NCBI GenBank assembly: GCA_009691785.1
Contig: SIAM01000003.1
Coordinates: forward strand, 29,289-93,288
Source of the DNA: Phycisphaerales bacterium
GTDB lineage: Bacteria; Planctomycetota; Phycisphaerae; Phycisphaerales; SM1A02
Direction: 5' to 3'
DNA length: 64,000 nucleotides
Below, piece by piece: positions 35,603-44,265 of the stretch (position 1 is the first letter of the stretch; the number at the start of each line of letters is the position of its first letter). The notes beneath the pieces are model-generated. The model saw only the letters and a list, made by a program, of their open reading frames with translations. It made no database searches and had not been told where the DNA came from. The position numbers and the translations under genes were made by a program.

Positions 35603-38600
35603 TTAACGGAACGAACTTCCCGCGGCGTTGGTCACGCGCACGCGACCATTGTCCAAATCCCAAACAGCGGCCTCCGCTTTGATTGGCGAACCCTTGCCCT
35701 TCTGCATCACGCTGATCGTTCGGCCAGGCCGCGCCGACAGCGTGGCCACTTTGGTTCGCAAGTCGTAATCAAACGCGTCGCACTCCACATCCACATCCGG
35801 AGTCCTTACAAATACCCTGCCAAGCGCGCGAACTCGCAGCAATTTGACCGGCGCGCCAAAATCAACCGGCGTCGCCTCCGTGGCATCCGCCTTCTCGGGT
35901 GCGGCCTCCAAACGATCCACGGTATTTTCCAGTTGATCCGCCGTCAGCGTAAGCGTGTCTTGCGGGCGCAATCCAGCGTGGATTAATTCAACGCCACCAT
36001 CAAGTGTGATGCGGTAGCGCGTTTCACCATCGCGATTCATCACCAACGAATTGTCCCAGCGAAAGCGAGTCGAACCACGAACATCAAACAATGAAGGAGG
36101 CGCGGCTTTCGCCCCGTCATCGTCGCGATCAAAAATTAAAAGCGTTCCCGCTGTTGGAACATTCACCTCGCCAGTGATGACATTGTGAATCACCTCGCCG
36201 GACATCAAGCGGAACAAGCGCGGCTCATCGCTACGATCATTGCGGCTCCAACCGCGGCTTTCAATGCGAACTTCTCCAATGCCATGAATCTGCTGCAGCG
36301 AGGAAGTTTCAGAACTCAATCCACTGCGCTTGGCTGCCTCACCCAAAGTGTCCATCGCATTGGTGTCGCGTCCCAATGTTAAAATAGCTTTATTGGCGCT
36401 AAATTGATCCATTTCGCGCGTGGTCCGATCCGCAGTGGCGTGAACCTTGCCTTGTAGCGCAAGCGTGGCGCGCCCCAATTTATCTTTTGCATACTTCAAG
36501 CCGTCATTCCACAGCGCCTCCATTTGCGGCTTTTCTGGAATAGCGGGACGCGTCACAGGGTGGGGCGTGGAATCCGCGATGGCCTTTGCCCAATATCGAA
36601 AACGACCCGTGCCAGGAGCAATGGCTGTTCCTAAATCTTCATCAACAGTGAGCTCATTCATCAAGTCGGCCACCACATTTCCGCGCACCAACAATAATTC
36701 TGGTCCACGAAGCGCGACACGTTTAGCGGGAATGTCCGCGTCCATAGTCGCTGCCCACAAGCGCGCGTCCTCGGCCAGCAATGCTTGAACCGCGCCCTTG
36801 GATTGCACGACCGACAATTCCATATTTTCCGTTGCGGATTCATTTCCAAGCATCGGACGGAATGAGCAATCCAACGAATCTGTCCAGAGTCGTTGTCCCT
36901 TGTCTTGCGCTTCAACACCGCCAGTGGCAAGCAAGCGCTTGGCCTGTGAGCTTCCACTTTCAGTTTGCTCCATTGAAAGATCAATTGTCTTGGCCGACAA
37001 GCTGGAACCTTCGGGTTGGCGTATGGCCATTGCGCCGCCGTCCGCAAAAATTCTTTCAACCGCGGAACCCTTGCCACTCTTGAAACAATTCACCAATAAG
37101 CGTTGCGCCACCATGCGAACCTCCTCGGCGTCGGCGTTCACATCTCCGTAAAAATCGGCCTTGTAAAGCTTGCTTGAATTTTCGCCCGGCTCAAATTCCA
37201 AATCAACGGACTTTTTCCATTGAATGCGAACAGTGCGCGCGCTTGCGCCCAAATCCGGCGGACCCATCACGGCGTTGGAAGCGTCGCCACTTTTAATTGC
37301 CTCTTGCGCCACATTGGGCGCAGCAGCCATGGCCGAAACCGCGGCGTCACCACTGCCAATTCGCATTCGCCCAGCGCCCTCCAAATGTCCTTGACCTGTC
37401 TTGCGGGAAATATCAAACGCCTGCGCCTCCAAATCCAAACGCGGACTCACCATCAAAAATGGTTTTGCGTCATACCCGCGCAACGAGACACTTTCAATTC
37501 CAGTTTGGTAGCGCATGCTGCCGCAATCAATTCGCGCCTCACTTTTTTCGTCATACAACTTGGCGGGTTTCCCCTCTATGTCAAGCCTGACATCATCGGC
37601 GTTTGGTAATTGATCAGCGGTGTCTGTGGCAACAGTCATGACCAGGCGTCCGCGATATTGAATTTGAATGTGATCGGCCTGGGCGGTTTGCGCGGCCAAA
37701 ACCAAAAGCAACGGCGACACGCGCCAGTTCATTGATGCTGTTTGAAACGCGGGCGATGCTTGCCACGGTTGTTCTGGAAAACAGCGAGTTAGATTTTGTC
37801 CAACCGCATCGCTATCCATGCTGAACACCATCGTCAACCGATCGCCATTAATTCTTGTATTGCCCTGGGTTGATGTTCGAAGCACGCGCACATCATTTTC
37901 CAAAATAAGTTTGTAGAAACGCTTTGACGATTTCAATAGCGCCGGCTTTGTCGCGTTTGTTGCCAATGTTGGCGCGGCGACCTCCGGCTTTGTCGCGTTT
38001 GTTGCCATTGTTGGCGCGGCGCCCTCCGGCTTTGTCGCGTTTGTTGCCAATGTTGGCGCGGCGACCTCCGGCATTGTCGCGTTTGTTGCCAATGTTGGCG
38101 CGGCGACCTCCGGCTTTGTCGCGTTTGTTGCGACACGCTCAATTTCAATCGCTGCAAGCGGCCGCTCCACGGTGAGTCGATCAATTCCCTTGCCATCATC
38201 GGTCAACACCATTGTCAACCCTTCGCCTTCAAAGCGCACCGCTTCTGTGACCACGTTCACAGACTTGTCGCAACGAATTTCGCCAAGCACGCTGTCAAAG
38301 CTGGCCTCTGGCGCCCGGAGGACAATGACCGCCTGATCATTTGCGATATTTATCTCACGGCCTTCCGCGGGCTTATAAACCCGAATCACAACGTTCCCCT
38401 CAAGCTGTCCGCTTTCAAGAGCGCGCTTGGGAACACGCATGCGTCCGTGATCCGCGCGCATAGTCACAATGCGCCCACCGGAAGGAAACATGACTGCTTG
38501 CGGCGATTCCATGCGCAACCACTTGTCTGGTTCCGGATCAATTCGCGTAGCGTGATATTGTTGCTCTAAGCGCCCCTTGTCATTCGCCACTTGAACCCAC

Positions 38601-38836
38601 GCACCCGACTGAAGCGAAATCTGATCCGCTTGTAAAAGTTTCGTGGCGTTTTGAAATTCTTCCGGGGTCAGCGCTTCTGGTTTAGGAATATCTTTGGCAT
38701 CAACAATTCGAGGCGTTCGTTTGGCCGAGGATGGCGCGTCCTTGACTTGCGAAGCCACCACAATAAATATCAAACTCAATACAACTCCAACCGCCGCCGC
38801 AACCCATGGCAACAATTGGTTACTCCGCTGTGACAT
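35603..38836 (-). CDS. very long LptC/OstA-like periplasmic protein
   Basis: 1077 aa from ATG 38836, which shares its A with the KdsC stop (TGATG). One N-terminal membrane anchor (LLPWVAAAVGVVLSLIFIVVAS). Beta-rich body with LptC/LptA-like units, e.g. SPQAVMFPSGGRIVTMRADHG, ALESGQLEGNVVIRVY, and later YQTGIESVSLRGYDAKPFLMVSPRLDLEAQ. Such beta-jellyroll domains form the LPS bridge between membranes. Ordinary LptC is ~190 aa, so this one may span the periplasm itself, possibly combining LptC and LptA/LptD-N roles (inference). About residue 235-300 is a 14-aa tandem repeat (ATNATKPEVAAPTL). Linked to KdsC, which makes Kdo for LPS. Confidence 0.75.
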   Translation of the reverse strand: MSQRSNQLLPWVAAAVGVVLSLIFIVVASQVKDAPSSAKRTPRIVDAKDIPKPEALTPEEFQNATKLLQADQISLQSGAWVQVANDKGRLEQQYHATRIDPEPDKWLRMESPQAVMFPSGGRIVTMRADHGRMRVPKRALESGQLEGNVVIRVYKPAEGREINIANDQAVIVLRAPEASFDSVLGEIRCDKSVNVVTEAVRFEGEGLTMVLTDDGKGIDRLTVERPLAAIEIERVATNATKPEVAAPTLATNATMPEVAAPTLATNATKPEGAAPTMATNATKPEVAAPTLATNATKPALLKSSKRFYKLILENDVRVLRTSTQGNTRINGDRLTMVFSMDSDAVGQNLTRCFPEQPWQASPAFQTASMNWRVSPLLLVLAAQTAQADHIQIQYRGRLVMTVATDTADQLPNADDVRLDIEGKPAKLYDEKSEARIDCGSMRYQTGIESVSLRGYDAKPFLMVSPRLDLEAQAFDISRKTGQGHLEGAGRMRIGSGDAAVSAMAAAPNVAQEAIKSGDASNAVMGPPDLGASARTVRIQWKKSVDLEFEPGENSSKLYKADFYGDVNADAEEVRMVAQRLLVNCFKSGKGSAVERIFADGGAMAIRQPEGSSLSAKTIDLSMEQTESGSSQAKRLLATGGVEAQDKGQRLWTDSLDCSFRPMLGNESATENMELSVVQSKGAVQALLAEDARLWAATMDADIPAKRVALRGPELLLVRGNVVADLMNELTVDEDLGTAIAPGTGRFRYWAKAIADSTPHPVTRPAIPEKPQMEALWNDGLKYAKDKLGRATLALQGKVHATADRTTREMDQFSANKAILTLGRDTNAMDTLGEAAKRSGLSSETSSLQQIHGIGEVRIESRGWSRNDRSDEPRLFRLMSGEVIHNVITGEVNVPTAGTLLIFDRDDDGAKAAPPSLFDVRGSTRFRWDNSLVMNRDGETRYRITLDGGVELIHAGLRPQDTLTLTADQLENTVDRLEAAPEKADATEATPVDFGAPVKLLRVRALGRVFVRTPDVDVECDAFDYDLRTKVATLSARPGRTISVMQKGKGSPIKAEAAVWDLDNGRVRVTNAAGSSFR
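37946..38131. repeat. 42-bp coding tandem repeat, 4.4 copies
   Basis: Unit boundaries 37946, 37988, 38030, 38072, plus 18 bases of a fifth unit from 38114. Copies differ by one to three substitutions. 42 bp is 14 codons, so copy-number change keeps frame. Encodes P-E-V-A-A-P-T-L-A-T-N-A-T-K in the LptC-like protein. Confidence 0.95.
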
Positions 38837-39354
38837 CAGCCCCAACCCTCCACGGCACGGTCCCATTCACCCGATGTTTTCAGCAGAAATTCAACCGCTT
38901 CGCGCACGGCGCCGTGGCCGCCATTCTTGGTGGAACGCCATTTTGCAACAGCCTTGATTTCATCCGCCGCATCGGCGACGGCCATGGGAAATGCGACCAT
39001 CTTCAACAGTGGAAGGTCGGGCAAGTCATCGCCCATCGCCGCGGTGTTTCTTGCGTCAATGTTCAACTTTTGCAATAGATCCTCAAGAGCTTTGTTCTTG
39101 GGACCACTTACAGAAATAAGATTTTTCACTCCGAGTCCATCGAGCCTATTGCGTAAAGCCAAGCCACTGCGCCCCGTAATCACGGCAATTTCTTTTTTAG
39201 CCGCAAGCCAGGCGCGAATCGCGAATCCATCGCGCACATTAAATCTCAAGGTTTCACGTCCGCGCTCATCGACAAAAATTCCGCCGTCAGTGAGCACGCC
39301 GTCGGCGTCCAAAATGAGAAGTTGAATGTTGAGGGTGGAACCTTGCTCGGGCAT
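38836..39354 (-). CDS. kdsC: KDO-8-phosphate phosphatase, HAD superfamily
   Basis: 172 aa from ATG 39354, supported by TACTCT six bases upstream; the open frame continues six codons further. HAD motif I is D16-A-D18-G-V-L-T-D-G, motif II is V-I-T-G-R-S, motif III/IV lies in M-G-D-D-L-P-D-L-P. KdsC lacks the cap domain, as here. It dephosphorylates Kdo-8-phosphate to Kdo, the inner-core LPS sugar. It is coupled by TGATG to the LptC-like gene, reproducing the kdsC-lptC order of proteobacteria. Confidence 0.9.
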   Translation of the reverse strand: MPEQGSTLNIQLLILDADGVLTDGGIFVDERGRETLRFNVRDGFAIRAWLAAKKEIAVITGRSGLALRNRLDGLGVKNLISVSGPKNKALEDLLQKLNIDARNTAAMGDDLPDLPLLKMVAFPMAVADAADEIKAVAKWRSTKNGGHGAVREAVEFLLKTSGEWDRAVEGWG

Positions 39355-39360
39355 GCGGCA

Positions 39361-39366
39361 AGAGTA
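39361..39366 (-). promoter_or_regulatory. -10 hexamer of leaderless kdsC-lptC operon
   Basis: TACTCT on the minus strand, TGCCGC, then ATG 39354: six-base gap. TTGCCA lies 19 bases further upstream as a possible -35. Confidence 0.5.
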
Positions 39367-39508
39367 ACGCAATCAGACCTGGTATTGGCAACACCGATTG
39401 CGCAAACCGATACACGCGCCAATCAAATCAACTTGCAGTGGATTTGAAACAAGTCTGGAAATCAAATAAGACTTGCATTGCAACTGGACCCTCAAATCCA
39501 GCCGTTGA

Positions 39509-40249
39509 TCAACTTACAAACAGCAATACGGTCGCGTCGTAGGCGGCATGGGTGCCCGCGGCCACTCCAAAGCCGCGTAGTTGAAAGACAAGGCCAAACC
39601 AAGATCCTGCGAGCATTAAAAAGATCACGCGCCCCCATTGATAGTCTCCAGTCGTATCGCGAATTGGATGATATACGGTGAACAACATAGAACTGATCAC
39701 CAAAGCGATCATCCATGCGTATCGATCCTTCATCTTGGCGACATCAAACAACAACATATGCAACGCGCCCATGAGCGCCATTCGAAAGAGCAACTCCTCA
39801 TAAATGCCCGCACCCGCCGCCATTGAAGCGCGCCCCACAAAATCCAGCGCGCGAATGGATTGTTCGCCTGCCTGATTGGTGGCCAACAACACATGAACTC
39901 GACCAATCAAGATCGCAACCACCAACAACGGCGCCGCTAGCGCGAAACTTTCCAACCACATGAACGGAATGGTTTTCCAAAGAATTTTCCACGGAAGTCG
40001 CGCCACAATTTGCCAGATCAGCAGCGTGCATATCAACGCCAAAGAGGGCAAGGACATTGCCGAAACATGCAGATCCTCCGCGCGCACTCCAAAGAGACGA
40101 AAGAAATTCACCAAGCCCCCGTGCGCGCGATTGGTCAACACCTGTTGGCCATTGCGCAGCCACAGCACAAGACCAAACTCATACAATGCGACAAGAGGCG
40201 CCAAAAAGAAAAGTATTTCCAATGGAGAATTGGAGGCCTCGGCGTACAT
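39509..40249 (-). CDS. CPBP-family intramembrane glutamic endopeptidase
   Basis: 246 aa from ATG 40249; a TTG at 40312 overlapping the rpsT stop (TTGA) is the alternative start. Six or so membrane helices. CPBP/Rce1 motif 1 is G-I-Y-E-E-L-L-F-R (EExxxR), motif 2 is F-T-V-Y-H, and motif 3 is H-A-A-Y-D near the C-terminus, so the catalytic Glu pair and both His residues are present. The family cleaves within membranes (CAAX-type or bacteriocin-immunity proteases). Substrate unknown. It lies 59 bp after rpsT on the same strand. Confidence 0.85.
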   Translation of the reverse strand: MYAEASNSPLEILFFLAPLVALYEFGLVLWLRNGQQVLTNRAHGGLVNFFRLFGVRAEDLHVSAMSLPSLALICTLLIWQIVARLPWKILWKTIPFMWLESFALAAPLLVVAILIGRVHVLLATNQAGEQSIRALDFVGRASMAAGAGIYEELLFRMALMGALHMLLFDVAKMKDRYAWMIALVISSMLFTVYHPIRDTTGDYQWGRVIFLMLAGSWFGLVFQLRGFGVAAGTHAAYDATVLLFVS

Positions 40250-40308
40250 ATAGCGAGGCTGGGATTCTAATCTGGTCCTATTTAAACCACCGCGAACCGC
40301 GGAGTGTC

Positions 40309-40638
40309 TCAATCGGTCTTGCTGGCCTTAGCCATTAATTTGCCTGGCTTGGTGGCAACAGCGGTCGTAGTTGGTGAACGCAGAGCATTCAACTTGCGCG
40401 CCAACAAACTTTTGCGACGAGCCGCCGTGTTGGGATGAATTGTTCGCTTGCCCGCCACGCGATCCAAAATCGCAGTCGCTGATCGCAATTGTAGTTCGGC
40501 TTTGACAGCATCACCCTCCTGCACTGCCGCCATGAACTGGCGAGTGCCTTCCTTGATCAACCGCTTGCGGTGATTGTTGACGGCGTTTTGCTTCTTGTTC
40601 TGACGTACTCGTTTTTCGGCTGATTTACTATTTGGCAT
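40309..40638 (-). CDS. rpsT: 30S ribosomal protein S20 with C-terminal extension
   Basis: 109 aa from ATG 40638 (MPNSKSAEKRVRQNKKQNAV, the standard S20 start). S20 binds 16S rRNA helices in the 30S body. Conserved NTAARRKSLLARKLNAL block is present. Typical length is ~87 aa; here ~20 residues (SPTTTAVATKPGKLMAKASK) extend the C-terminus, basic and disordered. One of the few genes here with a clear Shine-Dalgarno (AGAGGA, five bases before the ATG). Confidence 0.95.
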   Translation of the reverse strand: MPNSKSAEKRVRQNKKQNAVNNHRKRLIKEGTRQFMAAVQEGDAVKAELQLRSATAILDRVAGKRTIHPNTAARRKSLLARKLNALRSPTTTAVATKPGKLMAKASKTD

Positions 40639-40660
40639 GGGGTCCTCTGATGGGTCGGAA

Positions 40661-40689
40661 AGTATCGCCTTTTTTTGTAAGAAAGGCAA
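40661..40689 (-). promoter_or_regulatory. sigma-70-type promoter of rpsT
   Basis: Minus strand TTGCCT (40684-40689), 17-bp spacer containing an A7 run, GATACT (40661-40666). With the Shine-Dalgarno this is a classical leadered unit, in contrast to the leaderless heads elsewhere. Confidence 0.55.
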
Positions 40690-40774
40690 GTGGCAATTTC
40701 ATTTTCCTCTTGACGAGCGCCCCGCCAAGCATCACACTGCCATTTCGGGCATTTCGCTCGGGAGACCCCCTCGC

Positions 40775-42010
40775 ATGGCCACTCGTCCCGCCGGTTCCGG
40801 CGTACTCGTCACTCTAGTTGTTTTTGTCATCACCACGGTCGCTTTTTTAGTGACCTCGGTGGTTCTGTATTCCCAAATATCTTCCGCAACAGCTGAAGTT
40901 AAAAAAATGACCGAAGATAAAAAGACGTGGACCTCCCAGAAGATCACCATCAACAAGGAAATTGAAACGCTCAAGACACATGAAACGGAATTGACCACGC
41001 AGCAAGATGCGTTGAAGTCCACCGTGGCGCAACAAACGGACATTGTTCAAGGCAATGACAAAAAAAATGCTGCGCTTCAATCTCAAGTCCAGGATCTTCG
41101 GACATCACTGGATACCGCCATGAAAGAGCGCGACGCCGCAATTGAAGCCGCGAAGAAAGATATTGCTCCATTTTCCAACGCCACCACCGAGTACAGCAAA
41201 AGCGTTGATGACATGCAACAGATCACGAAGTCGTCCAAGGATGAGCAAGAGCAACGCTTCCGATTGCAAATTTCCGATCTACAAAAAAATATCGATGGCT
41301 TGAGTGCCGAGCGAGACACGCTCAGGACCCGGCTTGAGCAGGCGGAAAAAAAACTTTCCGCCTTCGCCGTCAAGCCCGAAGATCCATCGAGTTTGGTTGA
41401 CGGACATATCATTGAAGTTGGCGGACCGGATTCCACCGTGTATCTAGACATTGGACAAAAGCACCGCGTGGTTCCTGGAATGACCTTTGAAGTCTTTTCA
41501 ACCGCCGAACAAGTGCCCGCCAACGCCGAAGGAAATGTGCGTGGCAAAGCCAGCATTCAAGTGCTTCGCGTCACCAATGACACTTCAACCGCCCGCGTGA
41601 CCCGCAGTTCACCAAATCAACCTGTGAGTCGAAATGATGTGCTTATTAACGCCGTCTATAGTCCAACCTATACCTATCGCATGATGGTCTACGGCGTATT
41701 TGATGTGAACAATGATGGGAAAGCCTCCACTGGTGAAGCCGCGGTCATTCGAAATCGAATTCAGGAATGGGGCGGAAAAGTGATTGACAGCGAAAAAGTC
41801 ACCGGCGATCTTGATTTTGTTGTGATTGGAAATCCGCCGTCAGAACCTCTTCCACTTTCTCCAAGCGCTGGAGATATTGAAATTGAAGCCTTCACCCAAG
41901 GTAAAAATAATTATGAAACGTATTACCGCATCATGAAGGAGGCAATGGACGCGCGAATTCCGGTGCTGAACTGGAATCGCTTCCGGGCCTTGACGGGTCA
42001 AGGCAACTAA
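40775..42010 (+). CDS. membrane-anchored coiled-coil protein, MreC-like layout, unknown function
   Basis: 411 aa from ATG 40775, preceded by GGGAGA at a workable Shine-Dalgarno distance; the open frame starts at 40637 but the N-terminal extension is implausible. One membrane helix (GVLVTLVVFVITTVAFLVTSVVLY, ~8-31), then ~210 residues of coiled coil (e.g. LQKNIDGLSAERDTLRTRLEQAEKKL). The C-terminal ~185 residues are globular, including VDGHIIEVGGPDSTVYLDIGQKHRVVPGMTFEVF, a beta-barrel-like segment. The shape recalls MreC-like scaffolds but the sequence does not establish that. Likely periplasmic coil; four bases separate it from the LpxL-like gene. Confidence 0.7.
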   Translation: MATRPAGSGVLVTLVVFVITTVAFLVTSVVLYSQISSATAEVKKMTEDKKTWTSQKITINKEIETLKTHETELTTQQDALKSTVAQQTDIVQGNDKKNAALQSQVQDLRTSLDTAMKERDAAIEAAKKDIAPFSNATTEYSKSVDDMQQITKSSKDEQEQRFRLQISDLQKNIDGLSAERDTLRTRLEQAEKKLSAFAVKPEDPSSLVDGHIIEVGGPDSTVYLDIGQKHRVVPGMTFEVFSTAEQVPANAEGNVRGKASIQVLRVTNDTSTARVTRSSPNQPVSRNDVLINAVYSPTYTYRMMVYGVFDVNNDGKASTGEAAVIRNRIQEWGGKVIDSEKVTGDLDFVVIGNPPSEPLPLSPSAGDIEIEAFTQGKNNYETYYRIMKEAMDARIPVLNWNRFRALTGQGN

Positions 42011-42013
42011 ATC

Positions 42014-43030
42014 ATGAGTGCCGCAACTAAGCGGCTGACGCAGCTTTCTCAATACGCGCTTGCCCGTGGCTTCGCCGCGCTGTTTCATATTTTTGATGCC
42101 GAGCAAAACATGCGCACGGCATCGGCCCTCGCAAAAGTTTTTACGCGAATTGGGGCACATCGCCTTCTGCGAGCTGGAGTCAATATTCGCCGCGCTTTTC
42201 CCGATATGACGGATGCGCAGGCAAATGATCTCTCGGAAAAGAGCGTCATAAGCATGTTTCAACTTTTTCTGGTGGAAAGCATGCTCACGCCACAACGACT
42301 CCACGCCCGCAACTGGGCAAATTCTGTGACGCTTGGAACGGTTGGACCGCACATGGATTTTTTACTATCCAACAAGCCCGCAATCTTTGTGACAGGCCAC
42401 TGTGGCAATTGGGAATTGCTTGGATTCGCGCTTGCAGTTCTTGACTTTCATCTCACCGCGCTCGCGCGCCCGCTTGACAATCCATATTTTAACGATTGGT
42501 TGCTTGGAATGCGACGGCGCCGCGGACTCAGCGTGCTCTCCAAATGGAACGCCACGCAAGAATTGCAAAAACTAATTATGGAAGGCCAACGCATAGGCTT
42601 TATTGCGGATCAAAACGCCGGCGACGACGGACTCTTTGTTCCATTTTTTGGCCAAATGGCCAGCAGTTACAAAAGCATCGGTCTGCTAGCCATGAACTAC
42701 CGCATTCCTATATTTGTGGGAACCGCGGTCCGGGAAACGGATCGCATGAAATACCGCCTTGAAATTGTCGATCGAATCAATCCAGAGGATTGGGATAGCT
42801 CCGAGGACCCTTTGTTCTATATCACGGCTCGATTCAATCGTGGCATTGAGAATTCAATACGACTTGCGCCTGAGCAATATTTATGGGTGCACCGTCGTTG
42901 GAAAAACCGTCCCCAATGGGAGCGCAATGGCAAGCCCATGCCTGAAAAAGTTCAAGCGAAACTCCGAGCACTTCCATGGATGACCTCGCAAGAATTGGAT
43001 TGCCTCATTCATCAGCCAACTGCAATCTAA
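42014..43030 (+). CDS. LpxL/HtrB-like lipid A acyltransferase
   Basis: 338 aa. The acyltransferase core has the H129-x4-E134 catalytic pair in F-V-T-G-H-C-G-N-W-E, the R-P-L-D-N-P motif, and the A-D-Q-N-A-G-D-D-G-L-F-V-P-F-F-G loop typical of LpxL/LpxM. It transfers secondary acyl chains to Kdo2-lipid A at the inner membrane. The tail W-V-H-R-R-W-K-N-R-P is also family-typical. Follows the coiled-coil gene by three bases. Together with KdsC, LptB and LptC-like genes it argues the organism makes lipid A. Confidence 0.87.
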   Translation: MSAATKRLTQLSQYALARGFAALFHIFDAEQNMRTASALAKVFTRIGAHRLLRAGVNIRRAFPDMTDAQANDLSEKSVISMFQLFLVESMLTPQRLHARNWANSVTLGTVGPHMDFLLSNKPAIFVTGHCGNWELLGFALAVLDFHLTALARPLDNPYFNDWLLGMRRRRGLSVLSKWNATQELQKLIMEGQRIGFIADQNAGDDGLFVPFFGQMASSYKSIGLLAMNYRIPIFVGTAVRETDRMKYRLEIVDRINPEDWDSSEDPLFYITARFNRGIENSIRLAPEQYLWVHRRWKNRPQWERNGKPMPEKVQAKLRALPWMTSQELDCLIHQPTAI

Positions 43031-43116
43031 TTTCTAAAATAGCGATGCATTTTAATTGACTCTGAATTAATGTTCGCACACGGAATAGTTTTGGTCTGTA
43101 CTCTTGAACACTTCAT

Positions 43117-43428
43117 ATGACGCAGCGTCAATTTGTCATTCTTTCCCGCACTAACAATAAGGACGGCACCCTTGGAGCGATTGGCAGTCGCGCCGATGTG
43201 GTGAAATCCCTCTCTCTTCGCAACACATGCGCGGATATTGAAGGCGGCCAAGTCTTGTATGGTCCCGGCGTCAATATTGAATTAACCCCGGATCAAGATC
43301 CTGTTTTACAAATGCTTCTCACCATCACCGATGATGACATCGCGTGGACCGTGATTATGAAATTGGCAAAAGATTTGCAGTGGAAAGTTCTTGATCCAAC
43401 AAGCGGACGAGAATTCTCTCCGTCTTAA
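43117..43428 (+). CDS. small protein of unknown function
   Basis: 103 aa, acidic, with balanced codon use and its own upstream gap. TACTCT 12 bases before the ATG may be a -10. Sequence (e.g. GGQVLYGPGVNIELTPDQDPVLQMLLTITDDDIAW) looks like a compact alpha/beta domain. No family recognised. Convergent with the next gene, 13 bp apart. Confidence 0.6.
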   Translation: MTQRQFVILSRTNNKDGTLGAIGSRADVVKSLSLRNTCADIEGGQVLYGPGVNIELTPDQDPVLQMLLTITDDDIAWTVIMKLAKDLQWKVLDPTSGREFSPS

Positions 43429-43441
43429 ATGTCGATTTGAA

Positions 43442-43807
43442 TTACTCTAGAGTTTCACTCTCAATACCTGCGGCTTCGCCCTTCAACTTCATTTGCGCGT
43501 AGCGTCGCATCCAATTTTCCCAACTCTTGCCCGCGGCCGCGTCCTTGCCCGTGAAGCACAATGTTTGAATTGTTGATTGCTCCACCGTGATGCGAGAGCG
43601 TCCATCTTTGGGAAGAATGCGAACGGCGCGAGGCGGGGCGTTGGTGCGTTTAAGATCAAAGATATAGCCTTCAATCGAATTGCCGTCCTTAAGTTCCAGC
43701 GTGACATCGCCACGGAAACTGCACGCGACCTGCAATCCCTCTTCAAATGCGGCAGCGTTTGCGCAGTCAACACGCGTCGTTTCCAAATTCATTTTTGTCT
43801 CGATCAT
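43442..43807 (-). CDS. small protein, possible Sm-like beta-barrel, unknown function
   Basis: 121 aa. The ATG overlaps the stop of the upstream gene (ATGA). Residues ~28-75 (V-A-C-S-F-R-G-D-V-T-L-E-L-K-D-G-N-S-I-E-G-Y-I) alternate hydrophobic residues like a small five-strand barrel with a strong turn at DGNSIEG, reminiscent of Sm/LSm folds. The tail is helical (WENWMRRYAQMKLKG). Fold guess only; no function assigned. Confidence 0.6.
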   Translation of the reverse strand: MIETKMNLETTRVDCANAAAFEEGLQVACSFRGDVTLELKDGNSIEGYIFDLKRTNAPPRAVRILPKDGRSRITVEQSTIQTLCFTGKDAAAGKSWENWMRRYAQMKLKGEAAGIESETLE

Positions 43808-44124
43808 GTGTGTGCCTGCAGCTCATTGCTTGTCTGTACTTGCGCGGCTAAGACCTCATCAAGTTGGCGAATCAACGCCTCCACATCGGCAATAGCCTTC
43901 TGCATTGAATTGCAACCTTGGGCCACGGTCATGGGGTCTTTGGTGCCCTTGGCCTGACTGCGAGCGGTTAAAGCGCTGGCGTGATCCTTCAGGCTTTGCG
44001 CCAAGAGACATGCGTCACGCAAGGCTTGCCGCCTTGGATCATTGCTTGCGACGCCATGAAGAATCGCTGTTCCTGAAATTCCAAGTGAAGAGGTCGGCTC
44101 CGCCGAGGGCTTCACTTCTGTCAT
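43804..44124 (-). CDS. small helical protein, unknown function
   Basis: 106 aa from ATG 44124 (MTEVKPSAEP). The open frame runs to 44202, but TACACT at 44169-44174 would start transcription inside that longer form, so the shorter one is preferred. Ser/Thr-rich N-terminus, then two or three helices (RRQALRDACLLAQSLKDHASAL; AIADVEALIRQLDEVLAAQ). Coupled by ATGA to the Sm-like gene. Confidence 0.55.
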   Translation of the reverse strand: MTEVKPSAEPTSSLGISGTAILHGVASNDPRRQALRDACLLAQSLKDHASALTARSQAKGTKDPMTVAQGCNSMQKAIADVEALIRQLDEVLAAQVQTSNELQAHT

Positions 44125-44265
44125 GCGGGTCGCCACTAAAGGCCTCCCAAAAAAGGATCCATCCATAAAGTGTATTCTCTCAAGTTCGGGTGGATTAGGC
44201 AAGGTGCCTTATTTCCCAAAAATGACTGATTTGTGCTTGCGAAATTCGACTTTGGAACCATTTCA

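Noticed and set aside
37946..38131. CRISPR array
   Set aside because: Repeats are contiguous with no spacers, in frame inside a gene, and no cas genes are present.
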